A DNA stretch of 64,000 nt, taken from contig OX442315.1 of assembly GCA_949358305.1 (NCBI GenBank), forward strand, positions 27,738,427 to 27,802,426, given 5' to 3'. How positions within the stretch are numbered: position 1 is the stretch's first letter; each line of letters begins with the position of its first letter. The translations under genes and the position numbers were made by a program. This DNA is from Strigamia acuminata. Taxonomy: Eukaryota; Arthropoda; Chilopoda; Geophilomorpha; Linotaeniidae. Under the pieces are notes generated by a model. The model did not search any database. It had not been told where the DNA came from and was given only the letters and a program-made list of their open reading frames with translations. Of this stretch, positions 34,135 through 45,200 are shown piece by piece.

Positions 34135-37100
34135 ATGGAGACAGAAAAACTCGAGCGAAAAATAACACTTTTGAATAGAACGAACTACGACACGTGGAAG
34201 CAGCAAATTAAAGTGCTGTTGATGCATCACGGATGCTGGGCATTCACGGACGGCACACAAGAAGCGCTGGCACCGGGAGCATCTTGGCGAGATCGTTCTG
34301 ATTACCAACTACGCAAGGGACGAGCATTTAGCCTTATTTATTACGCCATAGAGGAGCAATATCACGAATTGCTCAGCGGGACCGAGGATGCGAAAACAGC
34401 GTGGGACACGCTGAAAGCTAACTTTGAACCGGTCTCGAGGGCGAGAATTATACGTCTGCTGGACGAATTCTTTAGCCTCAAATACGATCCAGCGACGGAA
34501 ACGATCGGCGTATTTGCGGCGAAGATACGCAATGCGGCGAAGAAACTCGCCGACGTGAAACACAAGCTGGAGGACTTGTATCAAGCGTTCCAGCTGATTC
34601 GATACCTGCCACAGGAATACCAATCAATTGTTCAGGCCATTTATCGTTGGGAAGACGCTGATTTCACGTTGGAAAAGGTTGAGGCGGAATTGGTCGCCGA
34701 AGAAGGCAGATTAGCGCAGCAGAGAAGAGATTCGGGTCAGGGACCAATTACGGACGCTTTCAACATGGGAACAAACACAAAGGACAATGATAATTCGTCC
34801 AAATCCCAACAACAAGGAAATAACAGCCAAAACAGCCGAGGCGGACAAAGGGGCGGCAAATCGAATTATCGTGGCGGCAAAAATTCGCGGATTTTTCGAG
34901 GAAACACGACGGGATCACCAGGACGGGGGCCGTGTTTTCGGTGCAATCAACCAGGGCACTGGGCGAGGGATTGCACAGCACAATTACCGCCAAACAACAA
35001 CCAGAATACAAATACAGCGGAAGAATTGGACACAAACTTGTTCGATGTCGGTTTTCTCACCGAATTGAGCGAGGCGGAGATGTTGCAGTGCAGTGCAGCC
35101 AACAGCTGTTGGATTTACGACACCGGGGCCACTGGACATTTTTGTAAAGATCGGGACCAGTTCTTCAATTTCAAAGAGACAACAGGAACAATAAGTCAAG
35201 CGGATAAAAAGACTTTAATTCAGATTCAAGGCGTCGGGGACGTCTGTGTGATGAGTTTGGTTGGAACTGAAACGATTCCGATCACATTGAAAAAGGTTTA
35301 TTATGCGCCGGACATGCGACGAAATTTATTGTCGGGACCGTGCATCGACGAAGCACGATGCAAAGTCGCCGTTGGCTCGGGTTTGGTCAAGATATACGAT
35401 CCTCAGTGGAGGAGACAGCTGATGGAAGCTGTGAAGAAGGATCGGTTATATTATATTAAACTAAGCGACCAGAAGCCAGACTTCGAGAAGTTGAGGCAAA
35501 AAGCGAATAGTAAGGCGAATGTCGGCGAACAGAAGAAAGGAGAACCAACCAATTTAACAAAGAACACAACGAAGAGCACATCTAATCCTGAGGAAGCCAG
35601 ACTTTGGCATGAGCGGCTCGGACACATCTATTTTCCAAGCGTCCAAGCAATGAGCAAAGGAGGGGCAGTAATTGGGTTGCCAATTTTGGACGTGCCAATT
35701 ACACAATGCGACGTTTGCACATTAGCCAAGAAGAAAGCGATTCCACATAAATCGTTGCCAGGAATTAGATCGACAGAGCCACTCCAATTGCTACACATGG
35801 ATGTGTGTGGAGCATTTAGCACACCAACACTCTCGGGGAACAAATACTTTTTAACTATCACAGACGACTTCTCTCGTTATTCGACAGTCTACTTAATGCA
35901 GAAGAAGGACGAAGTATTTGACATTTTCCAAAAACACGTGAAACGGATAGAGCGATTGCTTAGAAAATCGGTTCTAGCAATTCGTACGGATAACGGCATG
36001 GAGTTCTGCTCAAACAAGTTTGGAGAGTACCTCCAAGGACTAGGAATCGCTCACGAGAGGACTAACGCGTACACTCCAGTCCAGAATGGCGTTTCCGAGA
36101 GACTTAACCAGACATTAGCAAATGGAATGCGAGCGCTTGTGTACGATGCCGGCTTGGAACATCGATTCTGGGGAGAAGCCATCCTGACTTTCAATTATCT
36201 CAGAAACAGGATTGCAAAGCTGAATTCGGACAAGACGCCGATGGAATTGTACTACGGGCGTAAACCATCACTTAGACATTTGAGAAAGTTCGGGAGTTTA
36301 TGCTTTGTGCAGAAACGAATTCGAGATGGCAAAATCGACAACAAAAGTCTGCACGGCATTATGCTCGGATATTCGAGAATCACGAAGGGATATCGAGTAT
36401 GGCTGCCGGAGTTTTCCAAAGTAATCGAAACCAGCGACGTGAAGTTCGTGGAGAGCAGGCGCGGTGTTGAAGGCGTGCTGGGCTTACCAGAAAAGTACAC
36501 GACTTACATCGATAGTTTGGACGATAATATGGACAATGACAATGATCGCCAATATTATTCGGACGAGGATGTGAGGCCACCACTACCCCCGCCAGCACCA
36601 GTTAAGAAGAAGGAGGATCGACAACTGGAATTGCCTCCAGTTAAATTGAAATTTAGACTGCCAGATGAGAAGTTGCGACACAATTTACCAGAAGTGAAGT
36701 TGCCACAACCCGGACAAGCGACTTTGAACCCAATTCCAACTATTCCTGCATTAGTTTGGAAGAAGACGGAGAAAGTCAGGCCAACTGGACAGAAGGATGT
36801 TGAGTACACAATCCAGGGTTATGACAAACCCAAACTACGCTCAATACCTGACGTAAAGCGTTACTGTGCCGACCACAACCTTCGTGTCCCTGAGCATTTG
36901 TTTGAGGACAAAAGAAAGAAGAAGCCCTCTGAATCGAATACGACGGCGGATAATCTTGACCTGGACTTTGATGATATGAATATCAACTTCGAAGCTAATC
37001 ACTTAGAAGTCCACGTACCCGTACGTTATGAGGAAATTGCGACTTTACCCGAAAAGGATGAATGGCGCCAAGCGATGAACGACGAGATTGACACCATGCA

Positions 37101-38589
37101 TGAGCGCGAGGTTTGGGAACTTGTTCCACCGCCGCCCAACACTAAGATAGTGGGTTGCAGATGGATTTATACGACCAAACAGAACGAAGAGGGAGAAATT
37201 GCACGTTATAAGGCGAGACTTGTCGCGCAAGGGTTTTCCCAAGTCTACGGCGAGTCCTATGAGGAGACATTCTCACCCGTGGTAGACTTTTCAATCGTGC
37301 GCTTCATGTTTACGCTACTCGTCTGTATGCTCAAATGGTCGTACATTCAAGCTGACGTTAAGTGTGCATACCTTTATGCAAAATTGCATAAAACAGTCTA
37401 CATGCGCCAGCCAAAAGGTTTCATCGTTGAAGGCAAAGAGAACTATGTCTGCAGACTCCTCCGAGCCATCTATGGCTTACACCAATCTGGAAGAGAATGG
37501 GGAATAGAACTGGAGGAGACTTTATTGAAATTAGGACTAGAACACGTCAATTGGTGCAATTGCGTTTATAAGTATGGAGACATTGCGTATTTAATCGTCT
37601 ACGTTGACGATATCGTAGTCTTTGGCAAACGATACGAAGATGCCATGAAAATACTCAATATGATCGGAACGCAATTCGACTTAGTGATACTCGGACAAAC
37701 AAAGAAGTTGCTAGGGGTCGAATTCCATTCGTATAATCAACAATTAGTACTGCATCAAAGGTCATACGTAAATAAAGTATTGTTGAAGTTTAACAACTAC
37801 ATGGAACATGTGAAAATCCGATCTCAACCGATGACTAAAGCAACTGTACTCACGAAACAAGGTTGTCCAGACACTATTAATGAATTCAAAGTCATGGAAG
37901 GAATTCCGTATCGAAGTTTACTTGGATGCTTGGCGTTCATCGCATCGAGAACAAGACCGGATATGACTTATGCGGTTAACATCTTAAGTCAATTCCAATC
38001 CAATCCTGGATGGAGCCACTGGGTGGCATTACTGGACTTGCTCAGTTACTTGAGAACAACCAAAAATCACGGATTGATGTTGTTTCCGAATGATCGGATC
38101 GAAGTAATCGGTTACAGCGATTCCGATTATGCGAACAACAGAGACGACCGTATCTCCATTGGAGGAACGCTAGTTACTTTGGGCAGCACACCCATTTACT
38201 GGAGAACCTTCAAGCAACGGAACGTGACGCTATCAACGATGGAGGCGGAGTACGTAGCCCTTACAGAGACTGTTAAGGACTATATTTGGATTGTTCGTGT
38301 CCTGCACGAAATTTCTCCTATATTGGCGAGTAAATTCTCTCATTTTGTCATGTGCGACAACATTTCAACGGTAGACTTTACGAAATCCTGCGTTGAAAAT
38401 CGTAAGACGAAGCACATCGATATACGCTACCACTTCATCAGAGAGCTCGTTAGAAGAGATAATCTTCAGATCGTTCACGTGGACACGAAATCGAATTATG
38501 CGGATATTTTCACAAAATCGGTCGACAAAGCTGACCTAGTAAAGTTTTGCGATCGTTTCCTAATTGATTTAACCTTTCTGCGTGCTTGA
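34135..38589 (+). CDS. gag-pol: Element C gag-pol polyprotein
   Basis: I chose ATG 34135 (METEKLERKI) because the gag homology starts there; the frame is also open from an ATG at 34039. Domains in order: copia-type Gag (NYDTWKQQIKVLL), CCHC knuckle CFRCNQPGHWARDC (about 34,934-34,975), aspartic protease with DTGA (about 35,120), integrase with the HHCC zinc part (WHERLGH...CDVC) and D-D-E residues in MDVCG, RTDNG and NGVSERLN, reverse transcriptase with YVDD (about 37,600), and RNase H with SDSDYA, TMEAEY and a C-terminal TKHIDIRYHF. About 1,480 codons, close to the usual copia size, with no stop or frameshift. Confidence 0.92.
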   Translation: METEKLERKITLLNRTNYDTWKQQIKVLLMHHGCWAFTDGTQEALAPGASWRDRSDYQLRKGRAFSLIYYAIEEQYHELLSGTEDAKTAWDTLKANFEPVSRARIIRLLDEFFSLKYDPATETIGVFAAKIRNAAKKLADVKHKLEDLYQAFQLIRYLPQEYQSIVQAIYRWEDADFTLEKVEAELVAEEGRLAQQRRDSGQGPITDAFNMGTNTKDNDNSSKSQQQGNNSQNSRGGQRGGKSNYRGGKNSRIFRGNTTGSPGRGPCFRCNQPGHWARDCTAQLPPNNNQNTNTAEELDTNLFDVGFLTELSEAEMLQCSAANSCWIYDTGATGHFCKDRDQFFNFKETTGTISQADKKTLIQIQGVGDVCVMSLVGTETIPITLKKVYYAPDMRRNLLSGPCIDEARCKVAVGSGLVKIYDPQWRRQLMEAVKKDRLYYIKLSDQKPDFEKLRQKANSKANVGEQKKGEPTNLTKNTTKSTSNPEEARLWHERLGHIYFPSVQAMSKGGAVIGLPILDVPITQCDVCTLAKKKAIPHKSLPGIRSTEPLQLLHMDVCGAFSTPTLSGNKYFLTITDDFSRYSTVYLMQKKDEVFDIFQKHVKRIERLLRKSVLAIRTDNGMEFCSNKFGEYLQGLGIAHERTNAYTPVQNGVSERLNQTLANGMRALVYDAGLEHRFWGEAILTFNYLRNRIAKLNSDKTPMELYYGRKPSLRHLRKFGSLCFVQKRIRDGKIDNKSLHGIMLGYSRITKGYRVWLPEFSKVIETSDVKFVESRRGVEGVLGLPEKYTTYIDSLDDNMDNDNDRQYYSDEDVRPPLPPPAPVKKKEDRQLELPPVKLKFRLPDEKLRHNLPEVKLPQPGQATLNPIPTIPALVWKKTEKVRPTGQKDVEYTIQGYDKPKLRSIPDVKRYCADHNLRVPEHLFEDKRKKKPSESNTTADNLDLDFDDMNINFEANHLEVHVPVRYEEIATLPEKDEWRQAMNDEIDTMHEREVWELVPPPPNTKIVGCRWIYTTKQNEEGEIARYKARLVAQGFSQVYGESYEETFSPVVDFSIVRFMFTLLVCMLKWSYIQADVKCAYLYAKLHKTVYMRQPKGFIVEGKENYVCRLLRAIYGLHQSGREWGIELEETLLKLGLEHVNWCNCVYKYGDIAYLIVYVDDIVVFGKRYEDAMKILNMIGTQFDLVILGQTKKLLGVEFHSYNQQLVLHQRSYVNKVLLKFNNYMEHVKIRSQPMTKATVLTKQGCPDTINEFKVMEGIPYRSLLGCLAFIASRTRPDMTYAVNILSQFQSNPGWSHWVALLDLLSYLRTTKNHGLMLFPNDRIEVIGYSDSDYANNRDDRISIGGTLVTLGSTPIYWRTFKQRNVTLSTMEAEYVALTETVKDYIWIVRVLHEISPILASKFSHFVMCDNISTVDFTKSCVENRKTKHIDIRYHFIRELVRRDNLQIVHVDTKSNYADIFTKSVDKADLVKFCDRFLIDLTFLRA

Positions 38590-38610
38590 TACGGAATAAA
38601 GTATATAAAT

Positions 38611-38626
38611 AATACGGGGGGCCGAT
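38611..38626 (+). other. Element C polypurine tract
   Basis: ACGGGGGGCC-type G run immediately before the 3' LTR, the expected place for the plus-strand primer. Confidence 0.55.
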
Positions 38627-38934
38627 TGTTAAGATATTGTGTACACTAATGACCATTTATGCACATGTAACTATATCTATGTATCGTATTATTTAGTCGC
38701 ACGGTGTATGTGTGTATATTAAGCAAACGCAAGCGTTTGCACTCTTTGTTTACATACAGTGTCTGTATGCTGCCAACAGGTGGCTCCTGTCATATTAGGT
38801 CACATGACCATTGAATAAAATCACTTGATGTTTGATTCTCACCTGTGATGATGTGTGCTTTTATCACCTGCTATGTTTTTCCACACCACTGCATATACTA
38901 GCTGTTTATATGGATTCACAGCAACATTATAACA
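38627..38934 (+). repeat. Element C 3' LTR
   Basis: 308 bp, as the 5' copy. The element's ORF stops 38 bp before it. Confidence 0.95.
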
Positions 38935-40792
38935 GTAATTACGTATGGGCCGTCTCGTTTGTCGGCTAAGCCGGCATGAATCCCTTTATCTGCACTGGAT
39001 AAAATGTGAGTGTCCTTCCATACGAGATCGTTGATTTTGAAATTACAAAATTGTGTGTTCTTTTCAGACTTTTTCACTCGTTCGCGCATGTCAAACACAT
39101 GTGACATCATATGTTGGTAGGTTGCCGAAATTGCTTGTTCTAGTTGATGTACGTAAATGTGAGGATTTTTTGGATCGACTTTTCGAATTCCTTCTGGGAT
39201 GCGTGGATCCCAGGGCACTCGTAGCTCTCGAGCGAAGTTGAGATAAGCCGGGGAAAAGCCACGGTTTCTCGAAATGGTCGTTCGGATGCTAAATGCTATT
39301 TCTTTAAGGAACTCGTCCCACTTGGAATGTACGTCTGTGAAAATAGCAAGCGCATATTTTATGTCGCGGTTGAGTCGCTCCACGGGATTAGCCCGTGGGT
39401 TATACGTTGAAGTAAATGATGGTTGAATGTCGAATTGATTGCAGAAATCCTTGTATAACCTTGATGCGAATTGTGGGCCATTATCGGAAATTAATTTCCG
39501 CGGGAAGCCAAAATGTAACGCGACTTCGTAGAGGCACTGGATTATTTTCTGCTTAGTCGGGTGGGCCATCGGATACAACTCTGGCCATCCTGTTGCGACA
39601 TCCATGATCACGAGTATGTATTTGTGGCTATTTGCACTTGTTATCTTAGGACCCATAAGGTCTACGCTCCAACAATCAAAGGGGGCGAACGGTCCAAGTG
39701 ATAAATTCTCATAGTTAGCCTTATTTCGAGGCTTGCAGGCTTGGCATCGTGGACAGTGTCGTATGAATCGTACGATGTCCCTTCTCATTTCGGGCCAATA
39801 GTACAGTTGACTGGCTCGATAGAGAGTCCTTGCCACGCCGGCGTGTCCGGCTAGAGGGTGGCCGTGTACCATCCACAGAATTTGTGTTCGAACTTTTCTC
39901 GGAATTACGACTTTAATTGAACTCCCTGACTCTGTCAAGTCGTCCCGAAAGTTCGGATGGTACTTTAAAAGTAGGCCATCGTCTATCAGATAAGCGGAAG
40001 CCTTAATTTTGAATTCTTCTCTGGATTCTTCGCTGTAGACGTCGCTAGGGAAAGTCTCGTTGGTCAAGTAGTCATAGAACCTTTTACAGAAGGCGGTGTC
40101 GTTCTTCTGAGCTTCGATGAGTTCCTCGCGAGTAGGTGGGACACAGTTCGTGCCTTTACTCACGTGTGTAACGAAAGCTCGCACAAATTTATCCGAGATT
40201 CTGGGTTCGATGGATAAGTCGTAATTTGGTCTGGCATCTTTTGCCGATTGATACGCCCTCATCCAATATCCGACGTATTTTTCATCGGAAGATTCCAACT
40301 TTTCTTTCGGCAGTTCATTCTGTTTTCTGAATTCCCACTTCCTGATCGGGGTGGGACAGTAAGCTATCCGAGAATCGTCGTCGCCGTCGTCGTCTGGCTC
40401 GTCGGGTTCTGAGGCGGGAGCTCTAGAGAGCGCGTCGGCGACTGTGTTGTACTTCCCTGGTTTATATTCGATTTGTAAGTCGTAAGCCATGAGCTCTAAT
40501 TGCCATCGAGCCATCCGACCCGACGGTTCTTTAAGGCCCATGAACCACCTCAGTGCTTGATGGTCAGTCTGGACGGTAAATTTTGTGAATTCGAGGTAAG
40601 GCCTGAATTTACGGACTGCCCATACGATTGCCAAGCATTCGAGCTCTGTTGCTGAGTAATTTTTCTCGGCGGCCTGAATTTTCCGGCTGATAAAGATCGT
40701 GGGTACTTCTTGATGTATGCCGTCGATTTCGTGCATTTGCATCAACGCAGCCCCCAATCCGATTTTACTCGCATCCGTATGTAAGATAAATT
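38935..40792 (-). CDS. pol: Element A pol, RNase H-integrase segment
   Basis: The middle part of pol on the minus strand, between the insertions of B (right) and C (left). The frame starts within the first RNase H motif (the TDAS Asp is coded just at the B junction) and continues with YSATELECLAIVWAV and TDHQALRWF of RNase H. Integrase follows: zinc part HPLAGHAGVARTLY...CPRCQACK, then D-D-E residues in WSVDLMGP, LISDNGPQFAS and NPVERLNRD, and finally DGPYVI of the GPY/F module at the C junction. All key residues are present and the frame is open throughout. Confidence 0.88.
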
Positions 40793-41337
40793 TGTTGGTC
40801 TACGGACCGTGTTTGTAGTCAATGTAAGACAGATTCGGCTTGTATTATCATTTTACCAGTGTATTTCTCAATTATTGCTTATTTACCGATCTTTTAAGTT
40901 GTTTATTATATTTTGGTCATTTAGCCATTGTTTATGTACTTTAGCATGAGGCACCATGCATTTGTTAGTTTTGGAAGTTACTTTGACTATTTTCCTAATT
41001 TGTAATGTTGTATTGCGACACAAGGTGTCGCTTCTCACACTCTCTCGAGTCCAAGATGGCGCTGCACATGGTGTTGCTTGCCCATCCTTTTTCCCAACCT
41101 GATTTGGACCACTATGTAAGATATTTTGTTTATATTAAATCATTTTATTATTTGTATATGCTATTTGCATCATTCCACGGCATATAAGTGCTTGTGCACG
41201 GCCGTATCTTGCTCGAAACATTTTCGGCGCGAGTATTCTGCGCGCGAGTATTTGCGAGCACTCTCCGAGTCGGTTTCCGACTCCGTTTTCGATTTTTCGC
41301 TCGTAATTTCGAGCTAATTTCCTCCTCCTCTGCTGCA
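40793..41337 (+). repeat. Element B 5' LTR
   Basis: 545 bp, matching 47350-47894. It contains CAAGATGGCGC (41,052-41,062) and a CATATAAG TATA-like box (about 41,181-41,188). Confidence 0.95.
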
Positions 41338-42236
41338 ATTGGTAGCAGAGGATGGTTGCTATCCTCTGTTAGCACGCTTTCCACTAATTTTTGCCAAGAA
41401 ATTCGCGATTTTCGCGATTCGCGGCAAATTTTTGCCTATTTTCAGATTCCGACGTCGATTTCCGCCGATTTTCGTCTTTTTCGTTTTGGTAACGTCTTCG
41501 AGACGTTCATTCGACGTTCTACCGACGTTCTCCTGTCTAACTTTGCCGAAAATTACGCGGGTTACGCGAATTTTGCGGCAAATCTTTATATTTTCAGATT
41601 TAACGCTGATTTCGCCGAGATTTCGACTCGACACCGCCGACGAGGCGTGTTATCATCTAGAAACGGGCAAAACCCGCTGTATTCACCCCGGTGTGTCTAC
41701 AGTATCGTCGATTTATTTATTTTTCGACGATTTTTGGATTTTTCCTCGATTTATTCGGGTCGAATGCGCTTTTCAGCCGCTTTTTCGAGAAAAGCGAGCA
41801 AACCCGTGTTTTCTACACGACGGTGTGGTGACCAGCCCACACAGAATCTCCATTTCGCCTTCTTTATTTTTCAGGGTCGTATTATTATTATTGTTAGATT
41901 TAAGGGGGATTTTGGTGTGGGACATTTAGCATCCTCGGCACCCTTCGCTCGAATCCGGGCAAGTGCCGTTGTATTCCCCGATAGTGCTTGTCGTGGTACA
42001 AGTGAGGTTTCCCGCGGTTCCAGGCAACCGGTCGGAGCCTCTCAGACTGGCTATCGGGGGTTTTCTGATTCCTTCAGAAGGAATCGCCCCATTTACGGTT
42101 TCCGCTTTGAACCACGAGGGAGGTGTGTGTGTGTTGTGAAGTGCATCGTGTTCGCCAGTGCTCCGAATTGAGTGCGCCAATACCACTCTCGTTGCTTCTG
42201 TGATTTTTCGCGTTCTGTCTCGTCTTGGCTGCTATC
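41338..42236 (+). promoter_or_regulatory. Element B primer-binding site and long leader
   Basis: Two bases after the LTR comes TGGTAGCAGAGGATGGTT (from 41340), an 18-base complement of the 3' end of animal initiator tRNA-Met including CCA. The 0.9-kb leader is rich in TTTCGCCGA-like motifs. It is unusually free of stops in one frame (41,188-42,171, starting within the LTR) and partly in a second. I do not recognise a product and do not claim a gene. Confidence 0.7.
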
Positions 42237-45200
42237 ATGCAAAAAGTCAGTGATCCGACCAGCGGCAGAGTTCCCGTACTCGCTGTAGGGAATTACGACT
42301 CGTGGCAGAGGAGCATGCGAATGCTCCTCAAAGCAGAAGGATTGTGGCACCACGTGACGGAAACCGAGGAAGTTGAATACCTAAAAACCACATCGGAAAA
42401 GGAGAAAGTCAAATATCAGCGCAAGAAAGACAAGGCTCTCGGCCTCATTTACTGTTTTGTCTCCGAGGCAAAGAAGTCGGCCCTTGATAATTGCGATACA
42501 CCTAAACAATCTTGGGATAAGTTGGCGCAGATCTACGCTCCCAGCTCCCGCGCGCGCCAAGCCGCGATGCGCTGGGATTTCCTCGCTCTCCGACTTGGCC
42601 CGAACGAGGAAATGGCTGATTTCATCGCCCGCGTCGATTACCACGCCAGCCAACTTAAGTCGGTGGGTGAACCAGTCTCAGATGTTCACCATTCGTATCA
42701 GTACTTACACCGCCTTCCGCCCGAGTATTCGCAAGCATCGTTTGCCATATACCATTGGCCAGATGACCAGTTCATACCGGATAAAGTGTCCGAACAGCTT
42801 CTCTCCGAGTATATGCGCCTCAAATCAATCCATACGAACAATTCTCAGTCAGCATCGGCGCATACTTCCAACACTGGTCAATCTCGACGGAATCAATCCC
42901 GACCTCCGCGTGATATTTCGACGGTTCGATGTTTTAATTGTCAAGAACTCGGACATTACGCCAACAAGTGCCCTCATCAGAAAGGCGATGGTCAGAACCG
43001 CCAGGCACCCGCTGCGCAAGTCCAACGCTCCTCTCGCAGTAAGAGCCGTCGCAGCAACAAGAACGCGTCGAAGCCGGAGGATCCCAAGCCACGGGGCAGT
43101 TCCAGGCCACGACGAGATGCAAATTTCTTCGTCAATTGTCCCCAGATCATCGAGCGTCCTATTGCACATTTTATGCAGTCAAATGAGTGGATCATTGACT
43201 GCGGGGCCACCGACCACATTTCCCATATTCGATCGTGGTTTTCGGACTTTGAACAAATTACGCCATTCGACATCGAACTCGGACAGGGCAAGTCCAAAGT
43301 AACCGGACGTGGTAACGTGCGACTTCAGACCTCGATTGACAACTGTGACTGTTTCGTGACTCTACACAATGTCTTATTTGCACCGAACTTTGAGGCAAAT
43401 CTTGTCTCCGTGAGCAAAATCGACAGAAACAAATTCCACATTGATATATATGACGGGGAGGTTAATGTCTATCAATCCGACATTCGCTCATCAGTTCTCC
43501 GGGCGAAGGAAAAGGCTGGATTATATTACGTGGATGGACTTTGTGTGACCCCCGCTATTGCGACAACGGTTTCGCCGACTCTTCAGCCTGCACCAACAAC
43601 TCCAGTCAAGATGCTGGTCACTTCTGAGGTTGATTTCGAGCCAATTCCGAAACCGAAAAAGAAGTCAAAGACAAAGACTGAGCACATGACGGATTTTCGT
43701 ATCGAGTTGCCATCTTTGGACGTCGTGAACCAAATTCCGACCCCAACTCCTACTAATCCGTTATCGAACCTAAGTCCTACCCAAGCTCAACTCCCTCCTT
43801 CCGTCCCATCCTATTCCGACGTCATTCAGTCAATCCCGACGTCATCCATCCCTAAAACGAGTTCTCCACCTAAAAAGGAGACGGTTGCTGCTGCGGCATC
43901 AAGAAAAGACGCAACTGGACTGTGGCATAGTCGTCTTGGCCACCTCCACACAAAGTCAATGCGTCTTCTGGCAACCAATGATCAGGTCTACGGGATGGAA
44001 CCGGCTGAAGTGTCCAAGGAGTTGGCATGCAACGACTGTCGACTTGCAAAGTCAATCCGTAAATCACACAAGCCGGATTTAAACCCAATTTCAACCAAAG
44101 CACTGGACCTTCTCCACATGGATGTCTGGGGACCATCAGAAACCACATCCATTGGGGGAGCTCGTTTCGTATTCACGATAATTGACGACGCCACGCGATA
44201 TTGTTGGATAACACCGATGGCGCAAAAATCTCAAGTCTTCGGCATATTCAAGGATTTCGTCACCCGTATCGAATGCGTTGCAAGTACTCGTGTGAAGGCT
44301 ATCCGTTCTGACCGTGGTGGAGAGTTCATGTCGAATGAATTCCTCGACTACCTTCGAGAGAAGGGCATCGAAGGTCAGCGTACCAACCCTAATTCACCCG
44401 CTATGAATGGAACGGCCGAACGAATCAACCGGACAATGGCCGAAAACGTGAGAGCTGTGTTAAACGAGACCAAATTCCCGGATGCGTTGTGGGCCGAATT
44501 GGCTGTGACATTCGCCTACATTAAAAACCGCTCTCCACATTCTCGTTTAAACAATCAGGTTCCTTATATCCTGTGGCGACAGCGAGCCCTTTCATTGCGG
44601 CATCTACGGCGAATAGGATCAAAATGTTGGGTGCATTTTACCGCACCGGGACGCAAGAAGCTCCAAATGCGTGCCTGGGAGGGCTATGTTGTCGGATACG
44701 CAGTCGGAACGAGAGGATATCGCATTTGGAACCCATTGGATGATAAAATTACCGAATCATGTCATGTCAGGATCGACGAAAGGATATCGTATCGCCGGTC
44801 TATTCGAAATGGCAACGGGAATCACCAATCTACGTTTGAATTCCCGGTTGAAAACGTTCAAAACTTCCCACAATCGACTGTATCGTTTGATGAAAACATC
44901 CAGTATCTTGACTGGCCAAAGGGATCGGACTCAGAGGATGAACACTCGTCGTCAGACGATGAGTCCGAGATGCCTCCGCTGGAAGAAAGTTCGAGCTCAG
45001 CCGCATCTGCTCAATTTATGACACCTGAGCGACAACTTCTAGAGGCGTGTGCTTTGAGATTGCCAAGCTCCGATAGTAATCTGGGTGATGACACAGATCG
45101 TGAAGTTGATGATATAGACGAAGTTTCCCTTGTGCCTATGTCTACCTATACTTCTCCCCATGTGTCACCTCAAACTTCGCCGCAAACCTCGCCCCCGTTA

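Larger units (their letters stand above)
33057..38934 (+). mobile_element. Element C: copia-type (Ty1) LTR retrotransposon, intact
   Basis: 5,878 bp flanked by 308-bp LTRs that begin TGTTAAG and end AACA (33057-33364; 38627-38934), with the 5-bp target duplication GTAAT (33052-33056; 38935-38939). One ORF encodes gag and pol with integrase before RT, the copia order. The primer site uses the internal tRNA-iMet sequence. It is inserted in opposite orientation into pol of element A, within the integrase C-terminal coding region. LTRs look identical by eye and the ORF is unbroken, so this copy could still be competent. Confidence 0.95.

Noticed and set aside
41005-41187. Short frames in the element B LTRs (also at 47,562-47,744)
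   Set aside because: They are identical in both LTRs simply because the LTRs are; no coding signal.
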